This document shows positions 36,549 through 44,710 of a stretch of DNA of 64,000 nt, one piece after another (the first letter of the stretch is position 1; each line of letters begins with the position of its first letter). The translations under genes were made by a program, and so were the position numbers. The notes beneath the pieces were generated by a model, which worked only from the letters and a program-made list of their open reading frames with translations, made no database searches and was not told where the DNA came from. The stretch comes from Burkholderiaceae bacterium (GTDB lineage: Bacteria > Pseudomonadota > Gammaproteobacteria > Burkholderiales > Burkholderiaceae_C). The stretch lies in assembly GCA_913776825.1 (NCBI GenBank), contig CAJYPV010000017.1:1-64000 (forward strand). The letters run 5' to 3'.

Positions 36549-36769
36549 ACATCCGCGCCAGAATCCGCCGCACCTCCCCGAACTTCCCTGGGGCAGTGCG
36601 GCCGCACCCGTTGCCGCCCACTCGGCCCATGGCCGGCGGGCGCTGGGTGCGGCCTCATGTCGCCGGGGAAGTCCACCGCGTCGGGCGGGCGGCGTTCCGC
36701 ATGCGGGACCCCCGCGTCTGGCGCTCATCGCGGCCCGCGTGGCCGTTTTTCTCCGCAAAGGATCCTGCC

Positions 36770-38440
36770 GTGAGCCTGCCTCATTCCTTCCATCGTCATC
36801 TGTTGGTCGCTGCCCTGGCCCTGTGCGGCCTGTCCGAGATCGCGGCGGCGCAGACCAAGGTCGTCGGCTACATCCCGTCCTACAAGGGCCTGCGCGCCGT
36901 GGCGGACAAGACCGATCTGAGCAAGCTGACCCACCTGAACCTGGCCTTCGCCAATCCGGCGGCGGGCGGCAGCTTCCTCAACGGCGGCAATCCCGCCTGC
37001 ATGGAATCCGCCACCGGCGCGGACATCAGCTACGTGGTGCAGAAGGCCCACGCGGCCGGCGTGAAGGTGCTGGTCTCGGTGGCCGGCGGCGTGATCCCGG
37101 GCTGCTCCGGCGATTGGCAGAGCCTGCTGCAGCCCGGCTCGCGGTCGACCGTGGTCAACAGCCTGACCCAGTTCGTCAACACCTATGGCCTGGACGGCGT
37201 GGATGTGGACCTGGAGGGTGCGCTGCTCACCGCCATCGATCGCGCCGGCAACTACACGCCCTTCATCCAGAACCTGCGCAGCGCCCTGCCCGGCAAGCTG
37301 ATCACGGCCGCGACGGCCACCTATGAGGGCGGGATGATCCCCATCTCCTCGCTGCCGCATTTCGACTTCGTGACCATCATGTCGTACGACGCGGTGGGTC
37401 CGGGCTGGGGTCAGGTCGGCGTCGAGCATTCGCCCTACTCGCTCGCGCAAAGCAACATCGCCACCTGGCAGGCCCGCGGCCTGACCAAGGACAAGCTGGT
37501 GTTGGGCGTGCCGTTCTACGGCTACGGCTTCAACGGCTATGCGGCCTCGTACGGCTTCTCGGACATCGTCAATCAGTTCGGTGCCGCTGCGGCCCAGAAG
37601 GACCTGATCGGCACGCTGTGCGCCTCCTGCGGCTATGTGACCTACAACGGCATTCCGACCATCAAGGCCAAGACGCGGCTGGCACTGCAGCAGGGCTCGG
37701 GCGTGATGATCTGGGAGCTGTCGCAGGACGCGACCGGTGCCAACAGTCTGCTGTCGGCGATCCGTTCCGAGATCGGCAGCCCGCCGCCCGCCGGCGTGGC
37801 CACCGTCTATCAGGATTGCAACTACGGCGGCTATTCGATCGGCCTGAATGAAGGCCGCTACACCACCGCGCAACTGCAGGCGCTGGGCGTGCGCAACAAC
37901 GATCTGTCCTCGCTGAAGGTCAATGCCGGTTATCAGGTCACGCTGTATGACGGCGACAACTTCAGCGGCCGCAGCGTGGTGAAGAGCGGCAATGCGGCTT
38001 GCCTGGTCGACGATGCGTTCAATGACCAGGCCAGCTCGGCGGTGGTGTCCAAGGTGTCGTCGTCCTGGACGCTGCAGGTCGAGGCCGAGAGCTTCACCAA
38101 CCAGAACGGCGTGCAGACCGAAGCCAGCAGCGAAGGCGGCGCGAATGTGGGCTGGATCGATGCCGGCGACTGGATGGTCTACGGCAACATCACCTTCCCC
38201 AGCAGCGGCAGCTACCGGGTCGAGTACCGCGTGGCCAGCCCGAGTGGCGCCTCGCTGTCGCTGGACCTCAACGGCGGCGCGATCCAGCTGGGACAAGCCA
38301 GCATTCCGGCCACCGGCGGATGGCAGAACTGGACCACCGCCTCGCACACCGTCAACATCAACGCCGGCACCTACAACGTGGGCGTCTATGCCCCGGTGGG
38401 CGGCTGGAATCTGAACTGGATCCGCTTCACCAAGCTGTAA
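36770..38440 (+). CDS. secreted GH18 chitinase with beta/gamma-crystallin-like and CBM6-type domains
   Basis: A 556-residue secreted chitinase. The signal peptide ends at about residue 27 (AAAQ). The GH18 barrel (about 28-335) has the complete catalytic motif D-x2-D-x-D-x-E (Asp142, Asp145, Asp147 and proton donor Glu149 in LDGVDVDLEG). Residues about 345-430 form a beta/gamma-crystallin-like module (YQDCNYGGYSIGL, LYDGDNFSGRS). Residues about 433-556 match a CBM6-type carbohydrate-binding module (QVEAESF, GWIDAGDWM, NLNWIRF). The start is GTG 36770 with AAGGA upstream, because it begins the signal peptide. Other in-frame ATGs upstream lack one. A strong hairpin follows the stop. Confidence 0.92.
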   Translation: MSLPHSFHRHLLVAALALCGLSEIAAAQTKVVGYIPSYKGLRAVADKTDLSKLTHLNLAFANPAAGGSFLNGGNPACMESATGADISYVVQKAHAAGVKVLVSVAGGVIPGCSGDWQSLLQPGSRSTVVNSLTQFVNTYGLDGVDVDLEGALLTAIDRAGNYTPFIQNLRSALPGKLITAATATYEGGMIPISSLPHFDFVTIMSYDAVGPGWGQVGVEHSPYSLAQSNIATWQARGLTKDKLVLGVPFYGYGFNGYAASYGFSDIVNQFGAAAAQKDLIGTLCASCGYVTYNGIPTIKAKTRLALQQGSGVMIWELSQDATGANSLLSAIRSEIGSPPPAGVATVYQDCNYGGYSIGLNEGRYTTAQLQALGVRNNDLSSLKVNAGYQVTLYDGDNFSGRSVVKSGNAACLVDDAFNDQASSAVVSKVSSSWTLQVEAESFTNQNGVQTEASSEGGANVGWIDAGDWMVYGNITFPSSGSYRVEYRVASPSGASLSLDLNGGAIQLGQASIPATGGWQNWTTASHTVNINAGTYNVGVYAPVGGWNLNWIRFTKL

Positions 38441-38446
38441 GGCGGA

Positions 38447-38480
38447 TCGAGGGACGTGGGTGACCACCCGCGTCCCTCGA
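38447..38480 (+). terminator. strong hairpin after the chitinase gene
   Basis: TCGAGGGACG (38447-38456) pairs with CGTCCCTCGA (38471-38480), and GGGT/ACCC pair inside. There is no T tract. It ends 16 bp before the glucose dehydrogenase start, so it may terminate or attenuate transcription between the two genes. Confidence 0.5.
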
Positions 38481-38496
38481 CGCTGGACAAGGGGTC

Positions 38497-41043
38497 ATGA
38501 CCACGGCCCCGACGGCACGCCACTTGCCCTTCGGGGACGTCGCGTCTGTCGAGAGTCTGTCCATGTCCAGCGTCCTTGCTCCCACTCCTTCGCCCGCTCC
38601 GTGGCTCGCTCGCCTGTTGGGCGGCGCGCTGCTGGTTGCGGGCTTCGTCCTTCTGGCGGCCGGCGGTTGGCTCGCCTCGGTCGGCGGTAGCTGGTATTAC
38701 GCGCTGAGCGGTCTGGCCTGGGCCGTCATCGGCGCGCTGATGTGGGGCAAGCTGCGTGGGGCCGTGTATGGCTATACCGCCTACTTCCTCGCCAGCCTGG
38801 TCTGGAGCCTTTGGGAGATCGGCCTGGATTGGTGGCCGCTCGGCGCGCGCATGGGTGTGCCCTTCATCCTCGGCGCGGTGCTGTTGCTGGTGATGCCCAC
38901 GATGCGTCGCCATCTGCCGCTGGACGATCCGCGCCGCGTCGCCTTGCGCAGTCCGCCAGCCGTGGCGTTGATGCTGTCGATGGCCGCCTTCGCGGTCGTG
39001 GCCGTGATCGCGATGACGCGCGATCTGCATGCGCTGGAGGGCACGATGCCGGAAGCGCCTGCCGCACCGGCCACACCGGGCGCAGCCGCCTCGGGAGCGG
39101 ACGCGTCGAGCGCCGTGCCCGATGGCGAGTGGCATGCCTACGGCCGCACTGGCGCGGGTCAGCGCTATTCGCCGCTGGCGCAGATCACCGCCGCGAACGT
39201 CGGCGACCTGAAGCTGGCCTGGGAATTCCACACCGGCGACAAGCGCGGCCAACCGGGCGATCCGGAAGAAACCACCTTTGAAGTCACGCCGCTGAAGATC
39301 GGCGAGCGCCTGTTCCTCTGCACGCCGCACCAGCAGGTGCTGGCGCTGGATGCGACCTCCGGCCGCGAGCTGTGGCGGTATGACCCCAAAGTACGCGGCG
39401 AACTCGCGCTGCAGCATCTGACCTGCCGCGGCTTGTCCTACCAGCCGCCGGTCGCCTCGACGACCGCCGGCACTGCGCCGGCCAACGCCGCCAGTGCCGC
39501 CACCGCGGCCAGCAGCGGCGGCAGCTGTGCCGCCAAGCTCTTCATGCCGACGGCCGATGGCCGCCTGATCGCGCTGGATCCCGAGACCGGCAAGACCTGC
39601 CCCCAGTTCGGACGTGAGGGTGCCGTCGACCTGTGGGCCGGCATGCCGAATGTGAAGCCCGGCGCCTATTACTCGACCTCGCCGGTGGTGGTGACGCGCC
39701 AGCTGGTGATCGTCGGCGGGACGGTGCTGGACAACGCGTCGGTCAAGGAACAGTCCGGCGTGATCCGGGCCTTCGACATCCAGACCGGCGCGCTGGTGTG
39801 GAACTGGGATTCCGCCAATCCGGACGTGACCACGCCGCTGCCGGCCGGTCAGACCTACACGCCGAATTCCCCGAACAGCTGGTCGGTGGCCAGCGTCGAT
39901 GAGGCGTTGGGGCTGGTGTATCTGCCGATGGGCAATCAGCCGCCGGACCAATGGGGGGGCAAGCGCTCGGCGGCGGTGGAGAAGCACTCCTCGTCGGTGG
40001 TGGCGCTGGAGCTGGCCACCGGTCGTCTCAAATGGGTGTTCCAGACGGTGCACCATGACCTCTGGGATTACGACGTGCCGTCGCAACCGGTGCTGGTCGA
40101 CCTGACGGTGCGCGGTCAGCGGGTGCCGGCGCTGGTGCAGCCGACCAAGCAGGGCGAGCTGTTCGTGCTGGACCGCCGCGATGGGAAGCCGGTCTTCCCG
40201 GTCACCGAAACGCCGGCCCCGCAAGGCGCGGCGGCCGGTGACTTCACCGCGCCGACGCAGCCGGTCTCCGCCATCTCCTTCAATCCGCCGGAGCTGAAGG
40301 AGCGCGACATGTGGGGCGTGACGATGTTCGACCAGCTCTATTGCCGCATCGCCTTCCATCGGCTGCGGTATGAGGGCCGCTTCACGCCGCCGTCGACCCA
40401 GGGATCGATCATCAACCCGGGGAACTTCGGCGTCTTCAACTGGGGCAGCATCGCGGTGGATCCGGTGCGTGGGCTGGCGTTCACCACCCCCGCGGTGCTG
40501 GCGTTCACCTCGACCCTGGTGCCGCGCCAGGACGCCACCACGCAACTGGTGCAGGACAAGGGCCCACCGGCCGGCGCCCTGCCCGCGCTGAATGAGAACT
40601 TCGGCGCGCCCTTCGCGTCGCGCATGAAGCCGTTCACCTCGCCGCTGGGCATTCCCTGCCAGGCGCCGCCGTGGGGCACGGTGGCCGGCGTGGACCTGAA
40701 CAACGGCAAGATCGTGTGGCGCCATCGCAATGGCACGGTGCGGGATCTCTCACCGGTGCCGGTGCCGATCAAGCTGGGCGTGCCCAGCCTGGGCGGGCCG
40801 CTGCTGACCGCCGGCGGCGTGGCCTTCCTGTCCGGCAGCATGGACGACTATGTGCGCGCCTATGACGTCAACAACGGCCGCCAGATCTGGGAAGACCGCC
40901 TGCCTGCCGGCGGCCAGGCCACCCCGATGTCCTACCTCGGCGCCGATGGCCGCCAATACCTGCTGGTCATCGCCGGCGGGCACGGCTCGACCAGGACGCG
41001 GCCCGGGGATTCGGTGCGGGCGTATGCGATCGAGAAGCGCTGA
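38497..41043 (+). CDS. gcd: membrane-bound PQQ-dependent glucose dehydrogenase
   Basis: An 848-residue quinoprotein that oxidises glucose to gluconolactone in the periplasm and passes electrons to ubiquinone. Five N-terminal membrane helices (about residues 38-185) carry the quinone site. The eight-bladed PQQ propeller follows, with WHAYGRTGAGQRYSPL, LKLAWEFHTGD, QTVHHDLWDYDVPSQPVL and a C-terminal GGHGSTRTRPGDSVRAYAI typical of GCD. A 25-residue Ala/Ser-rich insert near 325-345 is unusual. The start at 38497 has AAGGGG, with ATG 38563 as an alternative. PQQ synthesis genes are not in the window. Gluconic acid from this enzyme commonly solubilises mineral phosphate. Confidence 0.93.
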   Translation: MTTAPTARHLPFGDVASVESLSMSSVLAPTPSPAPWLARLLGGALLVAGFVLLAAGGWLASVGGSWYYALSGLAWAVIGALMWGKLRGAVYGYTAYFLASLVWSLWEIGLDWWPLGARMGVPFILGAVLLLVMPTMRRHLPLDDPRRVALRSPPAVALMLSMAAFAVVAVIAMTRDLHALEGTMPEAPAAPATPGAAASGADASSAVPDGEWHAYGRTGAGQRYSPLAQITAANVGDLKLAWEFHTGDKRGQPGDPEETTFEVTPLKIGERLFLCTPHQQVLALDATSGRELWRYDPKVRGELALQHLTCRGLSYQPPVASTTAGTAPANAASAATAASSGGSCAAKLFMPTADGRLIALDPETGKTCPQFGREGAVDLWAGMPNVKPGAYYSTSPVVVTRQLVIVGGTVLDNASVKEQSGVIRAFDIQTGALVWNWDSANPDVTTPLPAGQTYTPNSPNSWSVASVDEALGLVYLPMGNQPPDQWGGKRSAAVEKHSSSVVALELATGRLKWVFQTVHHDLWDYDVPSQPVLVDLTVRGQRVPALVQPTKQGELFVLDRRDGKPVFPVTETPAPQGAAAGDFTAPTQPVSAISFNPPELKERDMWGVTMFDQLYCRIAFHRLRYEGRFTPPSTQGSIINPGNFGVFNWGSIAVDPVRGLAFTTPAVLAFTSTLVPRQDATTQLVQDKGPPAGALPALNENFGAPFASRMKPFTSPLGIPCQAPPWGTVAGVDLNNGKIVWRHRNGTVRDLSPVPVPIKLGVPSLGGPLLTAGGVAFLSGSMDDYVRAYDVNNGRQIWEDRLPAGGQATPMSYLGADGRQYLLVIAGGHGSTRTRPGDSVRAYAIEKR

Positions 41044-41083
41044 GGGGCTGGGGCCCGCATGACGTTCTTCACCGAAGGGCACT

Positions 41084-41095
41084 GATGACGTCATC
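41084..41095. promoter_or_regulatory. 12-bp perfect palindrome upstream of ietA
   Basis: GATGACGTCATC lies 90 bp before the ietA start, within the 142-bp gap after gcd. It is a candidate operator for the module or a chance site. Confidence 0.3.
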
Positions 41096-41185
41096 CAGGT
41101 CGGTGCTCAACCTGCAGGTCTGTTGCGATTAAGCAAGTCGCCACGACCCCGTTGACCAGGACATCTGCGCGACAATGACGCGATC

Positions 41186-42184
41186 ATGGCCAACGGCGAC
41201 CAACTCAAAGCTTTGTTCCGCTCCTACGCGGACGGGGACGACCGTCATTTCCATTCGGTGGCGATGCAGATGGCCGCGCACGAGGCCAAGCAAGGCCACG
41301 GCAAGCTTGCCGAAGAACTGCGCGAATTGCTGGACGCGGCTAAATCGCGTCGGCAGGCCGGCAGCTCCGATGTGGCCATTCCGCTCGCCCGGCCCAGGGG
41401 CGAGCTGGCGTCTCTGCTGGGCGTGTCCTATCCAGCCGATCGAATGTCGGACATGGTGTTGGCCGAACCGGTGCTGGAAGGGTTGCAGCGTGTCTTGAAG
41501 GAGCAGCGCCACTTGAGCAAGTTGCGCAGCCATGGTCTGCAGCCGCGCCGTAAGCTCTTGCTGGTCGGACCCTCAGGCACGGGGAAAACCATGACAGCTG
41601 CGGCGTTGGCTGGGGAACTGGGGATTCCGCTCTTCGTCGTGAGACTCGATGCGCTGATTACCAAATTCATGGGGGAATCGGCGGCCAAGCTGCGGCAGGT
41701 CTTCGATGCAGTGGCAGCGACGCGAGGGGTCTATTTCTTTGACGAGTTCGACGCCATTGGTAGCCAGCGTGGCCTTGCGAATGACATTGGGGAGATTCGC
41801 CGTATTCTCAACAGCTTCTTGCTGATGATCGAGCAGGATGAGTCCAACAGCCTCATCGTCGCAGCGACTAACCACGCAGACATTCTTGATGAAGCGCTAT
41901 TCCGGCGTTTCGACGATTTGGTGGAATATCAACTACCTGCCGCTGACGACATTCGGGCGCTACTGCGCAAGCGGCTGAGCACCTACATGAAATCCGCCAA
42001 GTCCGTGGCTAGCTTGGCGGAACAGGCAGTCGGTCTTAGCCACGCTGAGATCACTCGCGCGGTCGCTGACGCTGTCAAGGAAGCCGTGATGCAGGACGAG
42101 GTGAGCGTACCGCCAGAGACTATCCAAGGTCTTTTGCAACAACGTCAGGCTATGCGTCGCCGCACCAGTGCAGCGAAGCCCTAA
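41186..42184 (+). CDS. ietA: AAA ATPase of an IetAS-type module
   Basis: A 332-residue AAA ATPase. An N-terminal helical region (about 1-115) precedes Walker A VGPSGTGKT (128-135 region), the pore-loop-like KFMGESAAKLR (160-170), Walker B FFDEFDA (184-190), sensor 1 in AATNHAD (Asn229) and arginine fingers at LFRRFDD (Arg240/241). All ATPase residues are intact. The gene is followed by a subtilisin-like protease 15 bp later. That pairing is the IetA/IetS organisation described as a toxin-antitoxin stability system on Agrobacterium Ti plasmids and later as an anti-phage system. One counted line (41641-41700) is 35/60 GC, below the local average, pointing to acquisition. Confidence 0.88.
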   Translation: MANGDQLKALFRSYADGDDRHFHSVAMQMAAHEAKQGHGKLAEELRELLDAAKSRRQAGSSDVAIPLARPRGELASLLGVSYPADRMSDMVLAEPVLEGLQRVLKEQRHLSKLRSHGLQPRRKLLLVGPSGTGKTMTAAALAGELGIPLFVVRLDALITKFMGESAAKLRQVFDAVAATRGVYFFDEFDAIGSQRGLANDIGEIRRILNSFLLMIEQDESNSLIVAATNHADILDEALFRRFDDLVEYQLPAADDIRALLRKRLSTYMKSAKSVASLAEQAVGLSHAEITRAVADAVKEAVMQDEVSVPPETIQGLLQQRQAMRRRTSAAKP

Positions 42185-42199
42185 GCATGCGTCGGCTGA

Positions 42200-44710
42200 A
42201 TGGCAAACGGAGATCGGCACCACCGCCCCCACCTGTTCACACAGGACACGCGTCACGCTGAGGGTTACACAGCCAAGAACCTTGGGGGCGGAAAAAGAGC
42301 GGTCGTTCCGCCAAAGGACCGACTGCGGCACGCTGGCGTGCTGCGCGCTCAATTGGCGCACGTCAGCGCGGTCCAACGCCAGCGAGTCTCCGAACAGCAG
42401 GCCGCTGGCCTGATTCATGCCCTCGGCATTCAGGTTGAATTCGAGAGCGAACCTGACCTGACGCTGGCCGCGGCGAGCTTAGCTCGGGACAGTCGTGGCA
42501 TCGAACTGATGAACGTTCGCCAACAAGGTTCACAACTCCTGGCCACCGTATTCGTCCCTCCGGGCCGTTTGGCGCATTTCGAGAAGTTGCTTACCGAGTA
42601 CGTGGACCACAAGGTCAACAAGCACGGGAAGCCGCTGGACCATCAAGCCCTGGTCGACACCATTCGCGCGCTTCGGGTGGCGACATTTGATTCGCTTTGG
42701 ACCGATGACGCGGCGTCTCTGCCGGTTGATCCCGCTCAAGCCATCTGGTGGGAGGCCTGGATCCCCATAGGCTCAGACTCAGATGCCAGGTTCGCCGAAC
42801 TTCGACGCTTGGCCGTCGCCGCAGGCTTGCAGGTCAGCGATCGCGTTCTGAAGTTTCCCGAACGCCTTGTCGCGCAATTGCACGGCACAAGGCAAGCGCT
42901 TCAGCAGTCGACGCTGCTCCTCACCATGATTGCGGAACTGCGAAGAGCCAAGACCACCGCCGAATTTTTCTATGAACTCGAGCTGGTTGAGCAGATCGAA
43001 TGGCACGGGGATCTTCGGCGAAGACTGCAAGCCGACTCCAGTGCCAACACGTATGTCACGCTGCTCGACACCGGTGTCAACAACGGGCACCCGCTGCTCG
43101 CCCCATTTGTCGCCGAGGAAGACCGCCACTGCATTGAGCCTGCGTGGGGTCCTGACGACACCAATGGCCACGGGAGTGAGCTAGCCGGTCTCGCGCTGCT
43201 GGGTGATCTCACACCCGCATTGGCTGAAGACGCGCCGCTGCAGGTGCCTCACCGGTTGGAATCGGTGAGAGTGCTGCGCTTTGGGGGGGACAACGAGGGC
43301 GAGTCCTTCGGCGCGATTACCGCTGAAGCGGTGGCCAGGGTGGAAATCACCGACGCTGCACGACGTCGTGTGTTCGCCATGGCGTTGACATCGACTGACG
43401 GACGAGACCGCGGAAGACCCTCATCCTGGTCATCACAGATTGACCGCCTCGCAGGCAACTACGACGACGCCGGCGACACTGGGCGATTGTTCGTGCTTTG
43501 CGCGGGCAACATTCAGGACGCCGCCGCTTGGGCCACCTACCCGGCCAGTCTGAGTACCAGTTCAATCCATGACCCGGGCCAGGCGTGGAATGCGCTCACC
43601 GTGGGCGCCTACTCAAACCTGACGACCATCTCGCCAAAGGCCCCTGCCTACACGCCGGTCGCCAGGGCAGGCGGGTTGAGCCCCTACACCACCACTTCGG
43701 CGACGTGGCAGTCCGAGTGGCCGTTCAAGCCTGACCTTGTCATGGAGGGGGGAAACGTCGGCATTGATCCGTCAGGCTTCACCAGTTCTATGGACAGCTT
43801 GTCATTGCTCACGACGGGGCATCAGCCGCATCAGCGGCTCTTCACGGTGAGTTGGGCGACCAGCGCAGCAACTGCCCTGGCCGCAGGCATGTGCGCGCGG
43901 ATCGCTTCCGCGTACCCAGCCTTTTGGCCGGAAACCATTCGGGGCATGATGGTGCATTCGGCGCGTTGGACGCAGCCGATGCTCGATGCTTATATGCCAC
44001 GCGGCGAGCGCAACCCAGTCAACATGCGGCAACTATTGCGTCACTGTGGCTATGGTGTCCCCAGCCTTGAGCGCGCGCTCTACAGCGCCAGCAATTCGTT
44101 GACCTTGATCGTGCAAGACGCGATTCAGCCCTATCACTTGCAGGAGGGCAAGGTAAAGACGTGCGAGATGCATTGGCATGACCTCCCGTGGCCGATCGAT
44201 GTGCTGCAAGAGCTGGGGGACCTGTCAGTCACGCTGCGGGTGACGCTTTCTCATTTCGTAGAACCCAATCCCGGCGAACGCGGCAACGCTGACAAGTACG
44301 CCTACCAGTCGCATGCCCTTCGTTTTGCTGTCAGGCGTCCACTGGAGACAGCCAAGGCATTCCGGCTTCGCATCAATGCGCAAGCATTCGCTGGCGAGCC
44401 GGAGTTGCCGGGCGAACGCGAGGGCGATCCTGGGTGGACGGTTGGAGCGAGGCTGCGCACACGCGGTTCACTGCATTCGGACACTTGGAAAGGGACCGCC
44501 GCCCAGCTCGCCAATCGCAGTCAACTGGCGATTTATCCCGCGATGGGTTGGTGGCGAAATCGTCCATCCCATGGTCGATTCGACCGCAAGGTGCGGTACA
44601 GCCTGCTGGTCTCGATTGAAGCCCCAGGCGCGGAACTGGATCTTTACGCGATAGTCGCTTCGAAGATCATGGTGAGGTCCGAGGCTCGGGTAATGGCAGA
44701 GGTGACGTGA
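42200..44710 (+). CDS. ietS: subtilisin-like (S8) serine protease of an IetAS-type module
   Basis: An 836-residue cytosolic S8 protease without a signal peptide. The catalytic triad is complete: Asp290 in VTLLDTGVNNGH, His324 in DTNGHGSELAG and Ser555 in SWATSAATALAAG (the usual Gly before Thr-Ser is Ala). The oxyanion Asn437 lies in LCAGN. About 280 residues precede the protease domain and about 230 follow it, as expected of IetS. No ribosome-binding site is obvious before ATG 42200, so coupling to ietA is likely. One counted line (42961-43020) is 31/60 GC. The 3' end overlaps that of the convergent proX by 44 bp. In the Ti plasmid system the protease is the toxic component and the ATPase its partner. 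Confidence 0.88.
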   Translation: MANGDRHHRPHLFTQDTRHAEGYTAKNLGGGKRAVVPPKDRLRHAGVLRAQLAHVSAVQRQRVSEQQAAGLIHALGIQVEFESEPDLTLAAASLARDSRGIELMNVRQQGSQLLATVFVPPGRLAHFEKLLTEYVDHKVNKHGKPLDHQALVDTIRALRVATFDSLWTDDAASLPVDPAQAIWWEAWIPIGSDSDARFAELRRLAVAAGLQVSDRVLKFPERLVAQLHGTRQALQQSTLLLTMIAELRRAKTTAEFFYELELVEQIEWHGDLRRRLQADSSANTYVTLLDTGVNNGHPLLAPFVAEEDRHCIEPAWGPDDTNGHGSELAGLALLGDLTPALAEDAPLQVPHRLESVRVLRFGGDNEGESFGAITAEAVARVEITDAARRRVFAMALTSTDGRDRGRPSSWSSQIDRLAGNYDDAGDTGRLFVLCAGNIQDAAAWATYPASLSTSSIHDPGQAWNALTVGAYSNLTTISPKAPAYTPVARAGGLSPYTTTSATWQSEWPFKPDLVMEGGNVGIDPSGFTSSMDSLSLLTTGHQPHQRLFTVSWATSAATALAAGMCARIASAYPAFWPETIRGMMVHSARWTQPMLDAYMPRGERNPVNMRQLLRHCGYGVPSLERALYSASNSLTLIVQDAIQPYHLQEGKVKTCEMHWHDLPWPIDVLQELGDLSVTLRVTLSHFVEPNPGERGNADKYAYQSHALRFAVRRPLETAKAFRLRINAQAFAGEPELPGEREGDPGWTVGARLRTRGSLHSDTWKGTAAQLANRSQLAIYPAMGWWRNRPSHGRFDRKVRYSLLVSIEAPGAELDLYAIVASKIMVRSEARVMAEVT

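Larger units (their letters stand above)
36230..36769. other. 540-bp divergent intergenic region with repeat array and operator-like site
   Basis: No gene is supported between the mscS-like gene and the chitinase. It contains the CGGCATGG octamer array (36362-36409), a LacI-type palindrome (36535-36548) and a 7-bp hairpin AAGCGGT-GAA-ACCGCTT around 36530-36546. Both divergent promoters should lie here. Confidence 0.5.
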
